A program made the position numbers and the translations under genes. DNA of 64,000 bases from Bacillus_AD sp047238185. GTDB taxonomy: Bacteria; Bacillota; Bacilli; Bacillales; DSM-1321. The stretch lies in contig NZ_JBDFMI010000001.1 of assembly GCF_047238185.1 (NCBI RefSeq), positions 930,001 through 994,000 of the forward strand, given 5' to 3'. Of this stretch, positions 1-8,608 are shown piece by piece (within the stretch, counting starts at the first letter, position 1; every line of letters starts with the position of its first letter). The notes beneath the pieces are model-generated. The model worked only from the letters and a program-made list of their open reading frames with translations. It had not been told where the DNA came from and did not search any database.

Positions 1-52
1 ATGGTCGCTGATAAGCTAAGACTTGAACATAAGGCTTCTTGAAAGGGCTAGG

Positions 53-76
53 GAATCCTTGTAACGACAAGGATTC
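53..76. repeat. 9-bp inverted repeat
   Basis: GAATCCTTG and CAAGGATTC are perfect inverse complements separated by six bases. No run of T follows. It lies in the first 150 bases, where no coding region is visible; the stretch may be the tail of something that begins before the window. Function unknown. Confidence 0.4.
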
Positions 77-156
77 ATGAGACTTTGTGAAAAAAACAAC
101 GCACTTTTAGAAAAGTACGCTGAAACGTCTATAATAAACCGACGAATTTGTTGAGG

Positions 157-197
157 AAGTACCAACGAACTAAATCAGTTCATTGGTGCTTTTTTTG
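157..197 (+). terminator. Rho-independent terminator
   Basis: A 15-bp imperfect stem (about 157-171 with 178-192) is followed by a run of T. It reads on the plus strand, so it should end a transcript that enters from the left edge of the window. Between it and the chromate transporter end at 301 nothing else is recognisable. Confidence 0.7.
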
Positions 198-300
198 TTG
201 TCTAAAAAGGATAGAGCGCTATTGACTGTTATATCAAAAAGGCTCCTTTTTTTAATGTATTGATAATTGGCAGAAAATCTGATGTTCAAAAACCAATCAA

Positions 301-1506
301 TTAAATTAGAGATAGAAGTGAACCGCCAATCGCTCCTGTCATAACGATCATCCAAGGAGGTAACTTCCAATACACGATCATACTAAATAAAACTGCACCA
401 AAAGCAAAATCGATGGGTTCAATAATGGCACTAGTCCATATAGGATGATAAAATGCAGATATTAATATCCCTACTACTGCAGCATTTACTCCTAATAACG
501 CGCCATTGATTTGAGGATTTCTACGAAGACTGTCCCAAAATGGCAGTGTGCCAATAATTAAAAGGAAAGCAGGTAAGAATATTGCGATTGTAGCTGTCAA
601 GCCTCCTATCCAACCATACATGGCTGTTCCTAAATAAGCGGAAAATGAAAATAAGGGTCCTGGAACAGCTTGGGTTGCTCCATATCCAGCAAGAAATGCC
701 TCTTGACTAAGTAATCCAGTTGGTACAAATTCATTTTCGAGTAAGGGCAATACTACATGTCCTCCTCCGAATACAAGCGATCCCGAGCGATAGAAACTAT
801 CAAACAGAGCAACCCATGGACTGCCTGTAACCTCTCTTACAATAGGCAAAAGGAAAAGTAATCCAAAGAATAAGGATAAGCAAATGACTCCTCCTTTTTT
901 AGTAATAGGAAATTGGGCTTTAGAGTGGATAGTTTCTTTGTTTTGATTATATAGAAGGTAACCAATAAATGCAGAAAGTAAAATTACTCCCACTTGAGTA
1001 AATACGGTTTGCCATAACAAGGTTAAAATTAATGCTAATAATGCTATTGTTTTTCTTTGTATATCAGGTGTTAACGTTTGGGCCATCCCAATAATAGCAT
1101 GAGCAACGATTGCCACTGCCGCCAATTTTAAACCATGTATCCATCCAGCGTTATCAATATTAAGTCCTTGAAGGATCAATGCGAATAGAATAAGGGCAAT
1201 CACTGACGGCATTGTAAATCCTAAAAATGACACTATACCGCCTACTATTCCTCCCCGGAATACTCCTATTCCGATACCGACTTGACTACTAGCAGGACCA
1301 GGTAAAAATTGACAAAGAGCTACTAAGTCAGCATACCTTTTTTCATCCATCCATTTTCTTCTTCTGATATATTCTTCATGAAAATATCCTAAATGTGCAA
1401 CTGGTCCGCCAAATGAAACAAATCCTAATTTCATCGAAACCAATAAAATGTCTATTAAAGAGTGCTCAGTGCTATTCCTCTTTCTTTTGACTGTATCTAT
1501 TTTCAC
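301..1506 (-). CDS. chrA: Chromate efflux transporter ChrA (two-domain CHR family)
   Basis: Predicted inner-membrane transporter of 401 residues, the usual size of long-chain CHR proteins, made of two homologous halves (about 15-190 and 210-398). The first half carries the family signature FGGPVAHLGYFHEEY followed by RRKW, then QFLPGPASSQVG. The second half repeats it as FGGGHVVLPLLENEF and QAVPGPLFSFSAYLG. Family members export chromate or related oxyanions using the proton motive force. The start is GTG, chosen because GAAGGGAG lies just upstream on the minus strand. It stands alone, divergent from the next gene. Substrate is inferred from family membership only. Confidence 0.92.
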   Translation of the reverse strand: MKIDTVKRKRNSTEHSLIDILLVSMKLGFVSFGGPVAHLGYFHEEYIRRRKWMDEKRYADLVALCQFLPGPASSQVGIGIGVFRGGIVGGIVSFLGFTMPSVIALILFALILQGLNIDNAGWIHGLKLAAVAIVAHAIIGMAQTLTPDIQRKTIALLALILTLLWQTVFTQVGVILLSAFIGYLLYNQNKETIHSKAQFPITKKGGVICLSLFFGLLFLLPIVREVTGSPWVALFDSFYRSGSLVFGGGHVVLPLLENEFVPTGLLSQEAFLAGYGATQAVPGPLFSFSAYLGTAMYGWIGGLTATIAIFLPAFLLIIGTLPFWDSLRRNPQINGALLGVNAAVVGILISAFYHPIWTSAIIEPIDFAFGAVLFSMIVYWKLPPWMIVMTGAIGGSLLSLI

Positions 1507-1749
1507 TTATGTTCTCCCTTCTCATTAATCAGTTAATAAGATGTTTTTTGTCTTTCTTTTCTTTACGTAAGACTCATCCTCTACGGAAACACTCTCAACA
1601 AATGATATTACTATGGTTATAAATCGTTCGTCTATGTGTTTATTCAGCATTTACAAAACATTTACAATTTGTTTTATTGGTAGTAAAGGAAAGATTATGT
1701 CTTAATTGCTTTATCTAAAAAAGGGTAACCGAAAATACGAACGGAATGA

Positions 1750-1983
1750 GGATGGATAATAATCTCTGCGCTTGTGAATGTAACGGTTCCTGGCTTTATT
1801 TACTGTGGCATTCATGATGCTCAATGCCCATACTTTTTTTCAGAGGAAATCGCTGAATTGATCCCATCTGCAAGATGGTTTGCATTCCATGAAAACAATC
1901 ATAACCCATTTATTGAAGAGCCTGAAGCGTTTAAAGGATTTGTGAGGGAAACAGCGGACCTGTGCCGAAACCAACTCCGATAA
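1750..1983 (+). pseudogene. C-terminal remnant of an alpha/beta hydrolase
   Basis: About 69 residues resemble the last third of alpha/beta-fold hydrolases. The acid-residue strand reads GFIYCGIHDAQCPYFFSEEI and the histidine loop reads HENNHNPFIEEPEAF. The nucleophile elbow and lid are absent and an in-frame stop lies at 1747-1749, so this is a decayed or truncated gene. There is no convincing ribosome-binding site before the GTG at 1774. The fragment sits between the divergent chrA promoter region and the FhuF-like gene. Confidence 0.65.
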
Positions 1984-2101
1984 AACCGCCTGTTAATGCC
2001 AGGGGATTGCTCCCATATGTCAAAAAAATCGTGAAACGGTATGGTAAACTATACTATAATACGGTGATACTATAGTTGCAGACAATAAGGAGCATGTCCC
2101 T

Positions 2102-2872
2102 ATGACAGTAATTGATTTTTCTTTTCTAAAACAATATTGTTCCGTTTCACTGGAAGGTGAAACGGATGTTCTATTTGAAGCGCCTGCCTTGGAGCTTACA
2201 GATCCGCAAACACTGCGGCGGATAATGGCAGAACTTGAACAGGCATACGAAGCTACGAGTCCCTTATTGCCGGTTTCAGTCTTAGGGCTATCTCTTTTCG
2301 GCTTATGCGGTGCCCATTTATATACATCCGCTTGCCATGGGCCTTCCTCGCTTTCAATGGATTTGAAGCACTATTCGTTGCAAATTGCTTTATATAATAA
2401 ACAAATGCCTTATTTGGCATTGAAAATCAATCGGCTATGCTGGAGAAATGCCTCACTGCAAGAGGACTTGTCCAAGCAACTGGAAACCCATATAGCAGAA
2501 CCTATTGAGATGATTTGTAGCATGGCGGGTGTCAGGACAAGCTTGGTCTATAACCAATACGGAGCAAGGATGTCCATGCTTGAGCAGGCATTCCTGCAAG
2601 GTGATTTCAAAGATAGTGTTAAACAAGCCTTCATTAACGGTGCTAACCAGCTAAAGGGCCTTCCGGGAGCTTGCTTTAAGAGAGACGCTAATCCGTTTGT
2701 GCATGCCCCTGTTTATATCCCCCACCCATTAGTGGATGGTGAACGAATGATGCTGCGCTCGTCATGCTGCATGTATGATAAACGGAAGAATGGCCAGAAG
2801 TGCTATAATTGCCCGGCTTTAACAGACGAAGCCCGCAAAAGGATCAGGGAGGAAATGCACAAATCATTATAA
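2102..2872 (+). CDS. FhuF-like ferric siderophore reductase family protein
   Basis: Cytoplasmic protein of 256 residues. The C-terminus holds two adjacent cysteines, ten residues, a third cysteine, two residues, and a fourth (CC-x10-C-x2-C, in SSCCMYDKRKNGQKCYNC). That spacing is the unusual [2Fe-2S] ligand pattern of FhuF, the E. coli hydroxamate-siderophore ferric reductase. The N-terminal part matches the general IucA/IucC C-terminal-like fold of this family. A role in releasing iron from imported siderophores is inferred. RBS AAGGAG lies upstream of the ATG. A 7-bp inverted repeat (AACTATA/TATAGTT) lies 30-60 bases upstream and could be a regulator site. No siderophore transport genes are nearby, so the substrate cannot be guessed from context. 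Confidence 0.72.
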   Translation: MTVIDFSFLKQYCSVSLEGETDVLFEAPALELTDPQTLRRIMAELEQAYEATSPLLPVSVLGLSLFGLCGAHLYTSACHGPSSLSMDLKHYSLQIALYNKQMPYLALKINRLCWRNASLQEDLSKQLETHIAEPIEMICSMAGVRTSLVYNQYGARMSMLEQAFLQGDFKDSVKQAFINGANQLKGLPGACFKRDANPFVHAPVYIPHPLVDGERMMLRSSCCMYDKRKNGQKCYNCPALTDEARKRIREEMHKSL

Positions 2873-2965
2873 GTTAACAAGGCATGAAATAGGTGCCTGA
2901 TTTCATATATATCATACAGTGAGAATAAATGCTTTTGCCAAAGTATACGGATCAGGGAGGTAAGG

Positions 2966-3694
2966 ATGAAACAGACACTTATTTTTGCGCATAGAGGTTC
3001 GGCAGGAACACAGCCGGAAAATACGATGGCCTCGTTCGAGGAAGCGATTTCAGTCGGAGCCGATGGAATCGAACTGGATGTGCAATTGACGAGAGATGGC
3101 CAGTTAGCAGTGATCCATGATGAAAAAGTAGATCGAACAACAGACGGCACGGGTTATGTGAAGGATTTGACCTTGGAAGAAATTCTTACATTGAATGCCT
3201 CGTATACATATAAAAAGGATGTAGGGCATAAAATTCCGACGCTGGAACATGTAATGGGTCTTTTGAAGCCAACTGGATTATTGCTTAATATCGAATTGAA
3301 AAATGGTGTGTTTCTTTATCCGGGCATGGAGGAAAGAGTGATCTCACTCATACGGGAATATGGTATGCAAGATCGTGTAATCCTGTCTTCCTTCAATCAT
3401 TACAGCTTGGTGTACTGTTACCGGTTAGCTCCTGAAATTGAAACAGCCCCTTTGTACAGGGATGGCCTCTATATGCCATGGGTGTATGGAAAAGCGATCG
3501 GTGCAAAAGGATTGCATCCGTCTATAAAGGCAGCACCTGACCCGATCATTATCGAATCAATGAAAGAAGGAATGGCGGTACGCCCATACACGATCAATGA
3601 TCCGCAAAAAATGGAATCGTTGTTTGCAATCGGATGTACGGCCTTTATTACGGATTATCCAAAAAAAGCGGTTGAGCTGCGGAATAAAAAATAA
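2966..3694 (+). CDS. Glycerophosphodiester phosphodiesterase (YqiK/UgpQ type)
   Basis: Hydrolyses glycerophosphodiesters to sn-glycerol 3-phosphate and an alcohol. It has 242 residues and no signal peptide, so it is probably cytoplasmic. The GDPD signature is intact: HRG at 9-11 followed by PENT, the metal ligands E36 and D38 in GIELDVQLT, and catalytic H51 in AVIHD. The C-terminal FITDYP strand closes the TIM barrel. RBS AGGGAGG precedes the ATG. The position next to yqzF and bkdR matches B. subtilis yqiK. Confidence 0.9.
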   Translation: MKQTLIFAHRGSAGTQPENTMASFEEAISVGADGIELDVQLTRDGQLAVIHDEKVDRTTDGTGYVKDLTLEEILTLNASYTYKKDVGHKIPTLEHVMGLLKPTGLLLNIELKNGVFLYPGMEERVISLIREYGMQDRVILSSFNHYSLVYCYRLAPEIETAPLYRDGLYMPWVYGKAIGAKGLHPSIKAAPDPIIIESMKEGMAVRPYTINDPQKMESLFAIGCTAFITDYPKKAVELRNKK

Positions 3695-3728
3695 GCGGAA
3701 GGCATGATGCCAACCGCTTATTTTGTTT
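3689..3728. terminator. Bidirectional Rho-independent terminator
   Basis: AATAAGCGG pairs with CCGCTTATT around an inner GGCAT/ATGCC stem. T-rich tracts flank it on both strands. It separates the convergent phosphodiesterase and yqzF genes. Confidence 0.8.
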
Positions 3729-3742
3729 TAACAGAAAGTGGA

Positions 3743-3988
3743 TCAAACATTTCTTCTTGTGCTGAACCTTTTTTGCACCTTGCTTCTTTTTCGGTCGCGG
3801 TGGAGAATAAAGCCAGCTATAAATCCCACTCCTGCGACCATGAAGATGAATCCGCAGATGAATTGGATGGTGAGTGAAGGGAAAGGCGTTTTCAACAGTC
3901 CGAACACCATATCCCTCATTAATTTTATCCCGATTGCAGCGAAAACCCCTGGAATAAATAAAATTAAAAATGCCAGAAATCTTACCAT
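3743..3988 (-). CDS. yqzF: DUF2627 small membrane protein (YqzF)
   Basis: Protein of 81 residues with two hydrophobic helices (about 3-25 and 42-64) and a basic C-terminal tail. It matches the DUF2627/YqzF family in length, in the start MVRFLAFLILFIPGVFAAIG, and in its place beside bkdR. Function unknown. RBS AAAGGGGA lies six bases before the ATG. It is transcribed divergently from bkdR and shares the intergenic region that holds a CodY-like box. Confidence 0.82.
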   Translation of the reverse strand: MVRFLAFLILFIPGVFAAIGIKLMRDMVFGLLKTPFPSLTIQFICGFIFMVAGVGFIAGFILHRDRKRSKVQKRFSTRRNV

Positions 3989-4027
3989 ATACGCATCCCC
4001 TTTTTTAAACCCTTACTTGTAGAATAG

Positions 4028-4042
4028 AATATTATGAAAATT
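4028..4042. promoter_or_regulatory. Candidate CodY box
   Basis: AATATTATGAAAATT matches 13 of 15 positions of the CodY consensus AATTTTCWGAAAATT. It lies between the divergent yqzF and bkdR starts. CodY senses branched-chain amino acids and GTP and represses branched-chain amino acid catabolism in B. subtilis, which fits the location. Binding is inferred from the match only. Confidence 0.45.
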
Positions 4043-4179
4043 TGTCAATAGTCTCCATTTATCGTACTATATAGGAGAAGCGTGAAAAAAATTGCACGGT
4101 AACTATGCATGAATTTGCAGGCTGCCTGAGCGTAGTGTGTATATTGGTACGAAACAGCTGGGAAAGGAAGAGTGCAATT

Positions 4180-6252
4180 ATGCAAAAAGTAATGATTGTC
4201 GGTGCGGGAAAAGGCGGTACAGCTATATTGAAATTATTGCTAGAAATCGATTTTCTGCAGGTTGGGGCAGTGGTCGACTTGAATCCTACTGCACAGGGAA
4301 TGATTCTCGCTGATCAATTGGGCATTTCCAATGGCCAGAAGTGGGAATTGTTGCTGGACAGCACTTTCGATATCATCATCGACGTAACAGGCGATGAAGC
4401 TACATACGAAGAAATAAGGACTTCTAAAGGGAAACGCACAGTCTTGATTCCGGGTACGGTTGCCCATGTATTATCGAAGCTGTTGGAGGAAAAAGAAGGA
4501 TTAATTGAAACACTCAAAAAAGAATCCCATCGACGAAACCTCATATTTAACTCTACGGATGAAGGAATGGTTGGGATCGATAGAAATAATATCATCAACC
4601 TGTTTAACCGCAGCGCTGAAAAAATGATCGGAAAGAAGCGGGAGGAGGCAATGGGCAGACCGGTTAGTGAGGTTATCCATAATAGCCGACTGCCGGAGGT
4701 AATTAAATCAGGAAAAATCGAATCCAATAGGGAGCAAATATTGGAAAATGGCCTGAAAATCATCACAACCCGTTTTCCAATGATGAATGAGGAACAATCG
4801 GTGATAGGTGCTTTCGCTGTTTTTAAGGATATAAGCGAAGTGGTCAGCCTGGCCGAAGAAATAACGGATATGAAAGAGATCCAAACAATGCTGGAAGCCA
4901 TTATCCAATCAAGCGATGATGCTATATCCGTTGTGGATGAAGAGGGCAGGGGCATTATGATCAATAGGGCATATTCACGGATTACCGGCTTGAGCGAGGA
5001 AGAGGTAATCAATAAACCGGCAAACACCGATATTTATGAGGGCGAAAGCATGCATATGAAAGTCTTAAAAACACGCAGGCCTGTAAGAGGTGTAAAGATG
5101 CTCGTAGGCCCTTTCAGAAAAGAAGTAATCGTAAATGTAGCGCCGATTATTGTGGATGGGAAGCTTAAGGGAAGTGTCGGTGTTATACATGATATGTCGG
5201 AAATACAGGAATTGACCCAGGAACTGCACCGTGCAAGGCAGATTATCAGGACACTGGAGGCTAAGTATACGTTTGACGATATAATCGGCCAATCGCAGGA
5301 AATGCTCCTTGCCATTGAACAAGGGAAGTTAAGTGCACGCACACCGGCGACTGTTCTCCTGAGAGGAGAGTCAGGAACCGGGAAAGAATTATTTGCACAT
5401 GCCATCCACAATGAAAGCGACCGGAAATTCAATAAATTCATTCGGGTCAATTGTGCAGCCCTGTCTGAACCGCTACTGGAAAGCGAGCTGTTCGGATATG
5501 AAGAGGGGGCGTTTTCGGGAGCTAAACGCGGCGGGAAAATAGGGCTGCTGGAAGAAGCGAACAATGGCAGTATTTTTCTGGATGAAATCGGAGAAATCAG
5601 TCTTCAGATTCAAGTGAAATTATTGCGTTTCCTTCAGGAAAATGAAATTGTCCGGGTCGGAGGAACCAAGCCGGTTCCTTTAAATGTCCGCGTCATTGCT
5701 GCTACAAATGTCAATCTGGAAAAGGCGATCATGAACGGGCAATTCAGGGAAGACCTCTATTACCGCCTGAACAGGATGCCTATTTTTATTCCTGCTTTAC
5801 GTCAAAGAAAAGGCGACCTTCCTTTATTGATTGACTATTTATTGAGGAAGCTGAACCAGGAGTATGGGCGAAATGTAGAAGGAATCTCAAATGGAGTGCT
5901 GGAAAAGATGGAAGCGTATCCTTTTCCGGGAAATGTGCGTGAACTGGAGAACATTTTAGGGAGAGCCATCATTTTTATGGCTTATAATGAAACGGAAATT
6001 GGGTTGCGCCATATCCCTGACTTCATGCACATGGGAGCAGGCGCAAAATCGCTTCGCCCCAATAAGGCGGAGTCTGCTGAAGCCGGCACCTTACAGGAAA
6101 AGCTAGAAAGGTATGAAAAAGACTTGATTGAAGAAGCCTTGGCCAAACATGAAGGAAATAAGACAGCTACTGCCAAGAGCTTGGGGATATCTGTCCGTAC
6201 TTTATATTACAAGATGGAAAAATGGCATATTGAAGAAAATAGCATGCAATAA
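4180..6252 (+). CDS. bkdR: Sigma-54-dependent activator of branched-chain amino acid degradation
   Basis: BkdR, 690 residues, activates the downstream ptb-bkd operon with sigma-L (sigma-54). The N-terminus carries a Rossmann glycine motif (VGAGKGG, 7-13). Two PAS-like domains follow (about 115-225 and 235-350), then a coiled coil. The AAA+ module has Walker A GESGTGKE near 395 and the sigma-54 contact loop GAFSGA near 444. A Fis-type helix-turn-helix sits at the end (KTATAKSLGISVRTLYYKM). The start at 4180 is preferred over an in-frame ATG at 4105 because the Rossmann motif begins there and GGAAAGGAAG lies upstream. Length agrees with B. subtilis BkdR. It is followed by the palindrome and -24/-12 promoter through which it should act. 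Confidence 0.93.
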   Translation: MQKVMIVGAGKGGTAILKLLLEIDFLQVGAVVDLNPTAQGMILADQLGISNGQKWELLLDSTFDIIIDVTGDEATYEEIRTSKGKRTVLIPGTVAHVLSKLLEEKEGLIETLKKESHRRNLIFNSTDEGMVGIDRNNIINLFNRSAEKMIGKKREEAMGRPVSEVIHNSRLPEVIKSGKIESNREQILENGLKIITTRFPMMNEEQSVIGAFAVFKDISEVVSLAEEITDMKEIQTMLEAIIQSSDDAISVVDEEGRGIMINRAYSRITGLSEEEVINKPANTDIYEGESMHMKVLKTRRPVRGVKMLVGPFRKEVIVNVAPIIVDGKLKGSVGVIHDMSEIQELTQELHRARQIIRTLEAKYTFDDIIGQSQEMLLAIEQGKLSARTPATVLLRGESGTGKELFAHAIHNESDRKFNKFIRVNCAALSEPLLESELFGYEEGAFSGAKRGGKIGLLEEANNGSIFLDEIGEISLQIQVKLLRFLQENEIVRVGGTKPVPLNVRVIAATNVNLEKAIMNGQFREDLYYRLNRMPIFIPALRQRKGDLPLLIDYLLRKLNQEYGRNVEGISNGVLEKMEAYPFPGNVRELENILGRAIIFMAYNETEIGLRHIPDFMHMGAGAKSLRPNKAESAEAGTLQEKLERYEKDLIEEALAKHEGNKTATAKSLGISVRTLYYKMEKWHIEENSMQ

Positions 6253-6280
6253 ATTTCATGGTATGAAAAATTTTGCATGC
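6242..6280. promoter_or_regulatory. Putative BkdR upstream activating sequence (large palindrome)
   Basis: Two 18-base arms (6242-6259 and 6263-6280) are inverse complements with three mismatches around a GGT centre. Each outer end is GCATGCAA or its complement. It starts inside the last codons of bkdR and lies about 90-125 bases upstream of the -24 element, where sigma-54 activators usually bind. A T-run some ten bases later means it could also act as the bkdR terminator. Confidence 0.6.
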
Positions 6281-6364
6281 ATCCATTGAAGTTTTTTTCC
6301 GCAAAGTGTGTACTATTTGTTGATATTAGAATGTAATACATCGTTTTTTTGGATATATTTAAAG

Positions 6365-6381
6365 TTGGCATGGCATTTGCA
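6365..6381 (+). promoter_or_regulatory. Sigma-54 (SigL) -24/-12 promoter of the bkd operon
   Basis: TTGGCA, five bases, then TTTGCA. The invariant GG and GC are exactly 12 bases apart (6367-6368 and 6379-6380), as sigma-54 promoters require. The ptb start is 43 bases downstream of the -12 element. The preceding gene encodes the matching activator. Confidence 0.9.
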
Positions 6382-6423
6382 TATAATAAAGGTGTCAACG
6401 TGGAAAAGAAGGGTTGAAATACA

Positions 6424-7329
6424 ATGAACTTACAACAACTATTGAAGCAGGCTGCCCAAAAAGAAAAGACGACTGTTGCTGTTGCTGCCGCTGGGGATAT
6501 GGATGTTTTGGAAGCGGTTAAGCATGCTGTAGAACTACATATTGCTGATTTCCGCCTATACGGGAATCAGAGTGAAATCCAGAACTATATGAAGGAATTG
6601 GACCCTTCTTGGCTTGAAACCGAATCTGTCGCTATTTTCCATTGCGAGTCAGCAGAAGAAGCGGCTCGGCAAGCGGTAAAATCGGTCCATGATCAAACGG
6701 CCCATGTCCTCATGAAAGGGAATGTTCCTACAGCAGTCATTTTGAAGGCAGTGCTGAATAAGGAATACGGGCTGCGGGGAGATGGCGTCCTATCCCATAT
6801 TGCAGCGTTCGAGGTGCCAGGATATGAACGGCTGATATTTGTCAGTGATGCGGCGATGAATATCGCGCCTACCCTCGAGCAAAAAGCAGACATTATTACG
6901 AACAGTGTGAGAACTGTTAAGTCCCTTGGGGTTTTAAGGCCCAAGGTAGCTTGCCTTGCTGCAGTAGAAACCGTAAATCCAGCCATGCCGGCAACACTGG
7001 ATGCTGAAGCGCTTACTGCCATGAATAGGGACGGAAGATGGGCAGACAGTGTGGTAGAAGGGCCGCTTGCGCTGGATATCAGTATTTCCGGACATGCGGC
7101 GGAACATAAAGGGATCAAGGGAGAAGTTGCGGGAAAAGCAGATATCCTCATCGTCCCAGCTATTGAAGCAGGCAATGTCCTGTATAAGTCATTAGTTTAT
7201 TTTGCAGGCGCCAAGGCTGCAGCCGTTATTGCCGGTGCAAAAGCGCCGATTGTTTTGACATCAAGGGCGGACAGTGCCGAAACAAAGCTTTATTCGTTGG
7301 CGATGGCAGTTGTTTGCTCAACCAAGTAA
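6424..7329 (+). CDS. ptb: Phosphate butyryltransferase
   Basis: Transfers branched or straight C4-C5 acyl groups between CoA and phosphate. With Buk this allows ATP formation from branched-chain acyl-CoA. The 301-residue protein fits the family. It has the phosphate acetyl/butaryltransferase fold, including the conserved stretch GDGVLSHIAAFEVPG and the C-terminal PIVLTSRADSAE strand. It is the first gene of the bkd operon directly behind the sigma-54 promoter, with RBS AGAAGGG. The gap to the next gene is 43 bases. Confidence 0.92.
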   Translation: MNLQQLLKQAAQKEKTTVAVAAAGDMDVLEAVKHAVELHIADFRLYGNQSEIQNYMKELDPSWLETESVAIFHCESAEEAARQAVKSVHDQTAHVLMKGNVPTAVILKAVLNKEYGLRGDGVLSHIAAFEVPGYERLIFVSDAAMNIAPTLEQKADIITNSVRTVKSLGVLRPKVACLAAVETVNPAMPATLDAEALTAMNRDGRWADSVVEGPLALDISISGHAAEHKGIKGEVAGKADILIVPAIEAGNVLYKSLVYFAGAKAAAVIAGAKAPIVLTSRADSAETKLYSLAMAVVCSTK

Positions 7330-7372
7330 GAAAATATACAAAGAACAGATAGGGAACAGGGAGGAATTACAC

Positions 7373-8470
7373 ATGGAAGTCTTTAAATATATGGAGAAAT
7401 ATGATTATGAACAACTTCTTTTTTGCCAGGATGAACAATCAGGGTTGAAAGCGATTGTCGCAATCCATGATACAACACTTGGACCTGCATTGGGCGGTAC
7501 GCGCATGTGGTCCTATAAAAGTGAAGATGAAGCGATTGAAGACGCTTTGAGACTTGCAAAAGGAATGACATATAAAAATGCGGCGGCAGGATTAAATCTT
7601 GGCGGGGGCAAAACGGTCATTATCGGTGATTCACGCAAGGACAAAAATGAAGAAATGTTCCGGGCTTTCGGCAGATTCATCCAAGGATTGAATGGACGTT
7701 ATATTACAGCTGAAGATGTGGGCACAACCGTGGCTGATATGGATTTGATCCATGAGGAAACCGATTTCGTAACAGGCATTTCACCTGCATTCGGCTCTTC
7801 AGGCAATCCATCGCCTGTGACCGCTTACGGCGTCTATCGAGGCATGAAAGCAGCTGCCATGGAAGCATTCGGTTCCGACTCGCTGGAAGGAAAAGTTATT
7901 GCTATTCAAGGTGTAGGTAACGTAGCATATAATCTATGCAAATACTTGCATGAAGAAGGTGCTTCCATCATCGTTACGGATATCCATAAAGATGCGGTTA
8001 AGCGTGCGGTCGATGATTTTGGCGCAAAAGCTGTAGATCCGGAAAAAATCTACTCGGTCAATTGTGATATTTATGCACCTTGCGCATTAGGAGCCGTCAT
8101 TAATGATGAAACCATTCCTCATCTAAAAGCCAAGGTTATTGCAGGAGCCGCTAATAATCAATTGAAAGATCCGAAGCACGGCGACCTGATCCATGAAATG
8201 GGCATCCTATATGCCCCTGACTATGTGATAAACGCAGGCGGTGTCATCAATGTAGCCGATGAGCTATACGGTTATAACCGTGAGCGTGCCATGAAAAAGG
8301 TAGAGGGCGTTTACCAGAGCATTGAGAAGGTCATTAACATCGCAAAACGCGATGGTGTACCGACATATGTTGCTGCCGATCGCATGGTTGAAGAAAGAAT
8401 TGAAAGAATGCGAAACTCACGCAGTCAATTTTTGCAAAATCCAAAAAGTATACTCAATATGAAAAAGTAA
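7373..8470 (+). CDS. bcd: Leucine dehydrogenase (Glu/Leu/Phe/Val dehydrogenase family)
   Basis: NAD-dependent oxidative deamination of leucine, valine and isoleucine to the 2-oxo acids used by the Bkd complex. The 365 residues match Bacillus leucine dehydrogenases. The glycine-rich segment LNLGGGKTVI near residue 80 carries the catalytic lysine, GPALGGTRMW lies in the substrate domain, and IQGVGNVAYNLC is the NAD-binding turn. The start at 7373 follows GGGAGG; an in-frame upstream start at 7274 would overlap ptb and is rejected. A 138-base gap without clear structure precedes buk. Confidence 0.95.
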   Translation: MEVFKYMEKYDYEQLLFCQDEQSGLKAIVAIHDTTLGPALGGTRMWSYKSEDEAIEDALRLAKGMTYKNAAAGLNLGGGKTVIIGDSRKDKNEEMFRAFGRFIQGLNGRYITAEDVGTTVADMDLIHEETDFVTGISPAFGSSGNPSPVTAYGVYRGMKAAAMEAFGSDSLEGKVIAIQGVGNVAYNLCKYLHEEGASIIVTDIHKDAVKRAVDDFGAKAVDPEKIYSVNCDIYAPCALGAVINDETIPHLKAKVIAGAANNQLKDPKHGDLIHEMGILYAPDYVINAGGVINVADELYGYNRERAMKKVEGVYQSIEKVINIAKRDGVPTYVAADRMVEERIERMRNSRSQFLQNPKSILNMKK

Positions 8471-8608
8471 TAATGGCTGTAAGGGTAGACCTGCCATCTT
8501 AATTGTCAGCGGAATATATATAGATGCATTCCAGGAACGCAGCACAATCATTACTACGCACAGTTAAATCATCTCATTTAGCTGTACGATTAAACGGAGG
8601 TTTATCAG

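Noticed and set aside
3738..4022. 94-codon plus-strand frame opposite yqzF
   Set aside because: The minus-strand DUF2627 gene has a good RBS, known family and conserved location; the plus frame is its shadow.
4314..5564. Long minus-strand frames (up to 237 codons) opposite bkdR
   Set aside because: Ser/Ile-rich shadow translations of the bkdR coding strand without start signals.
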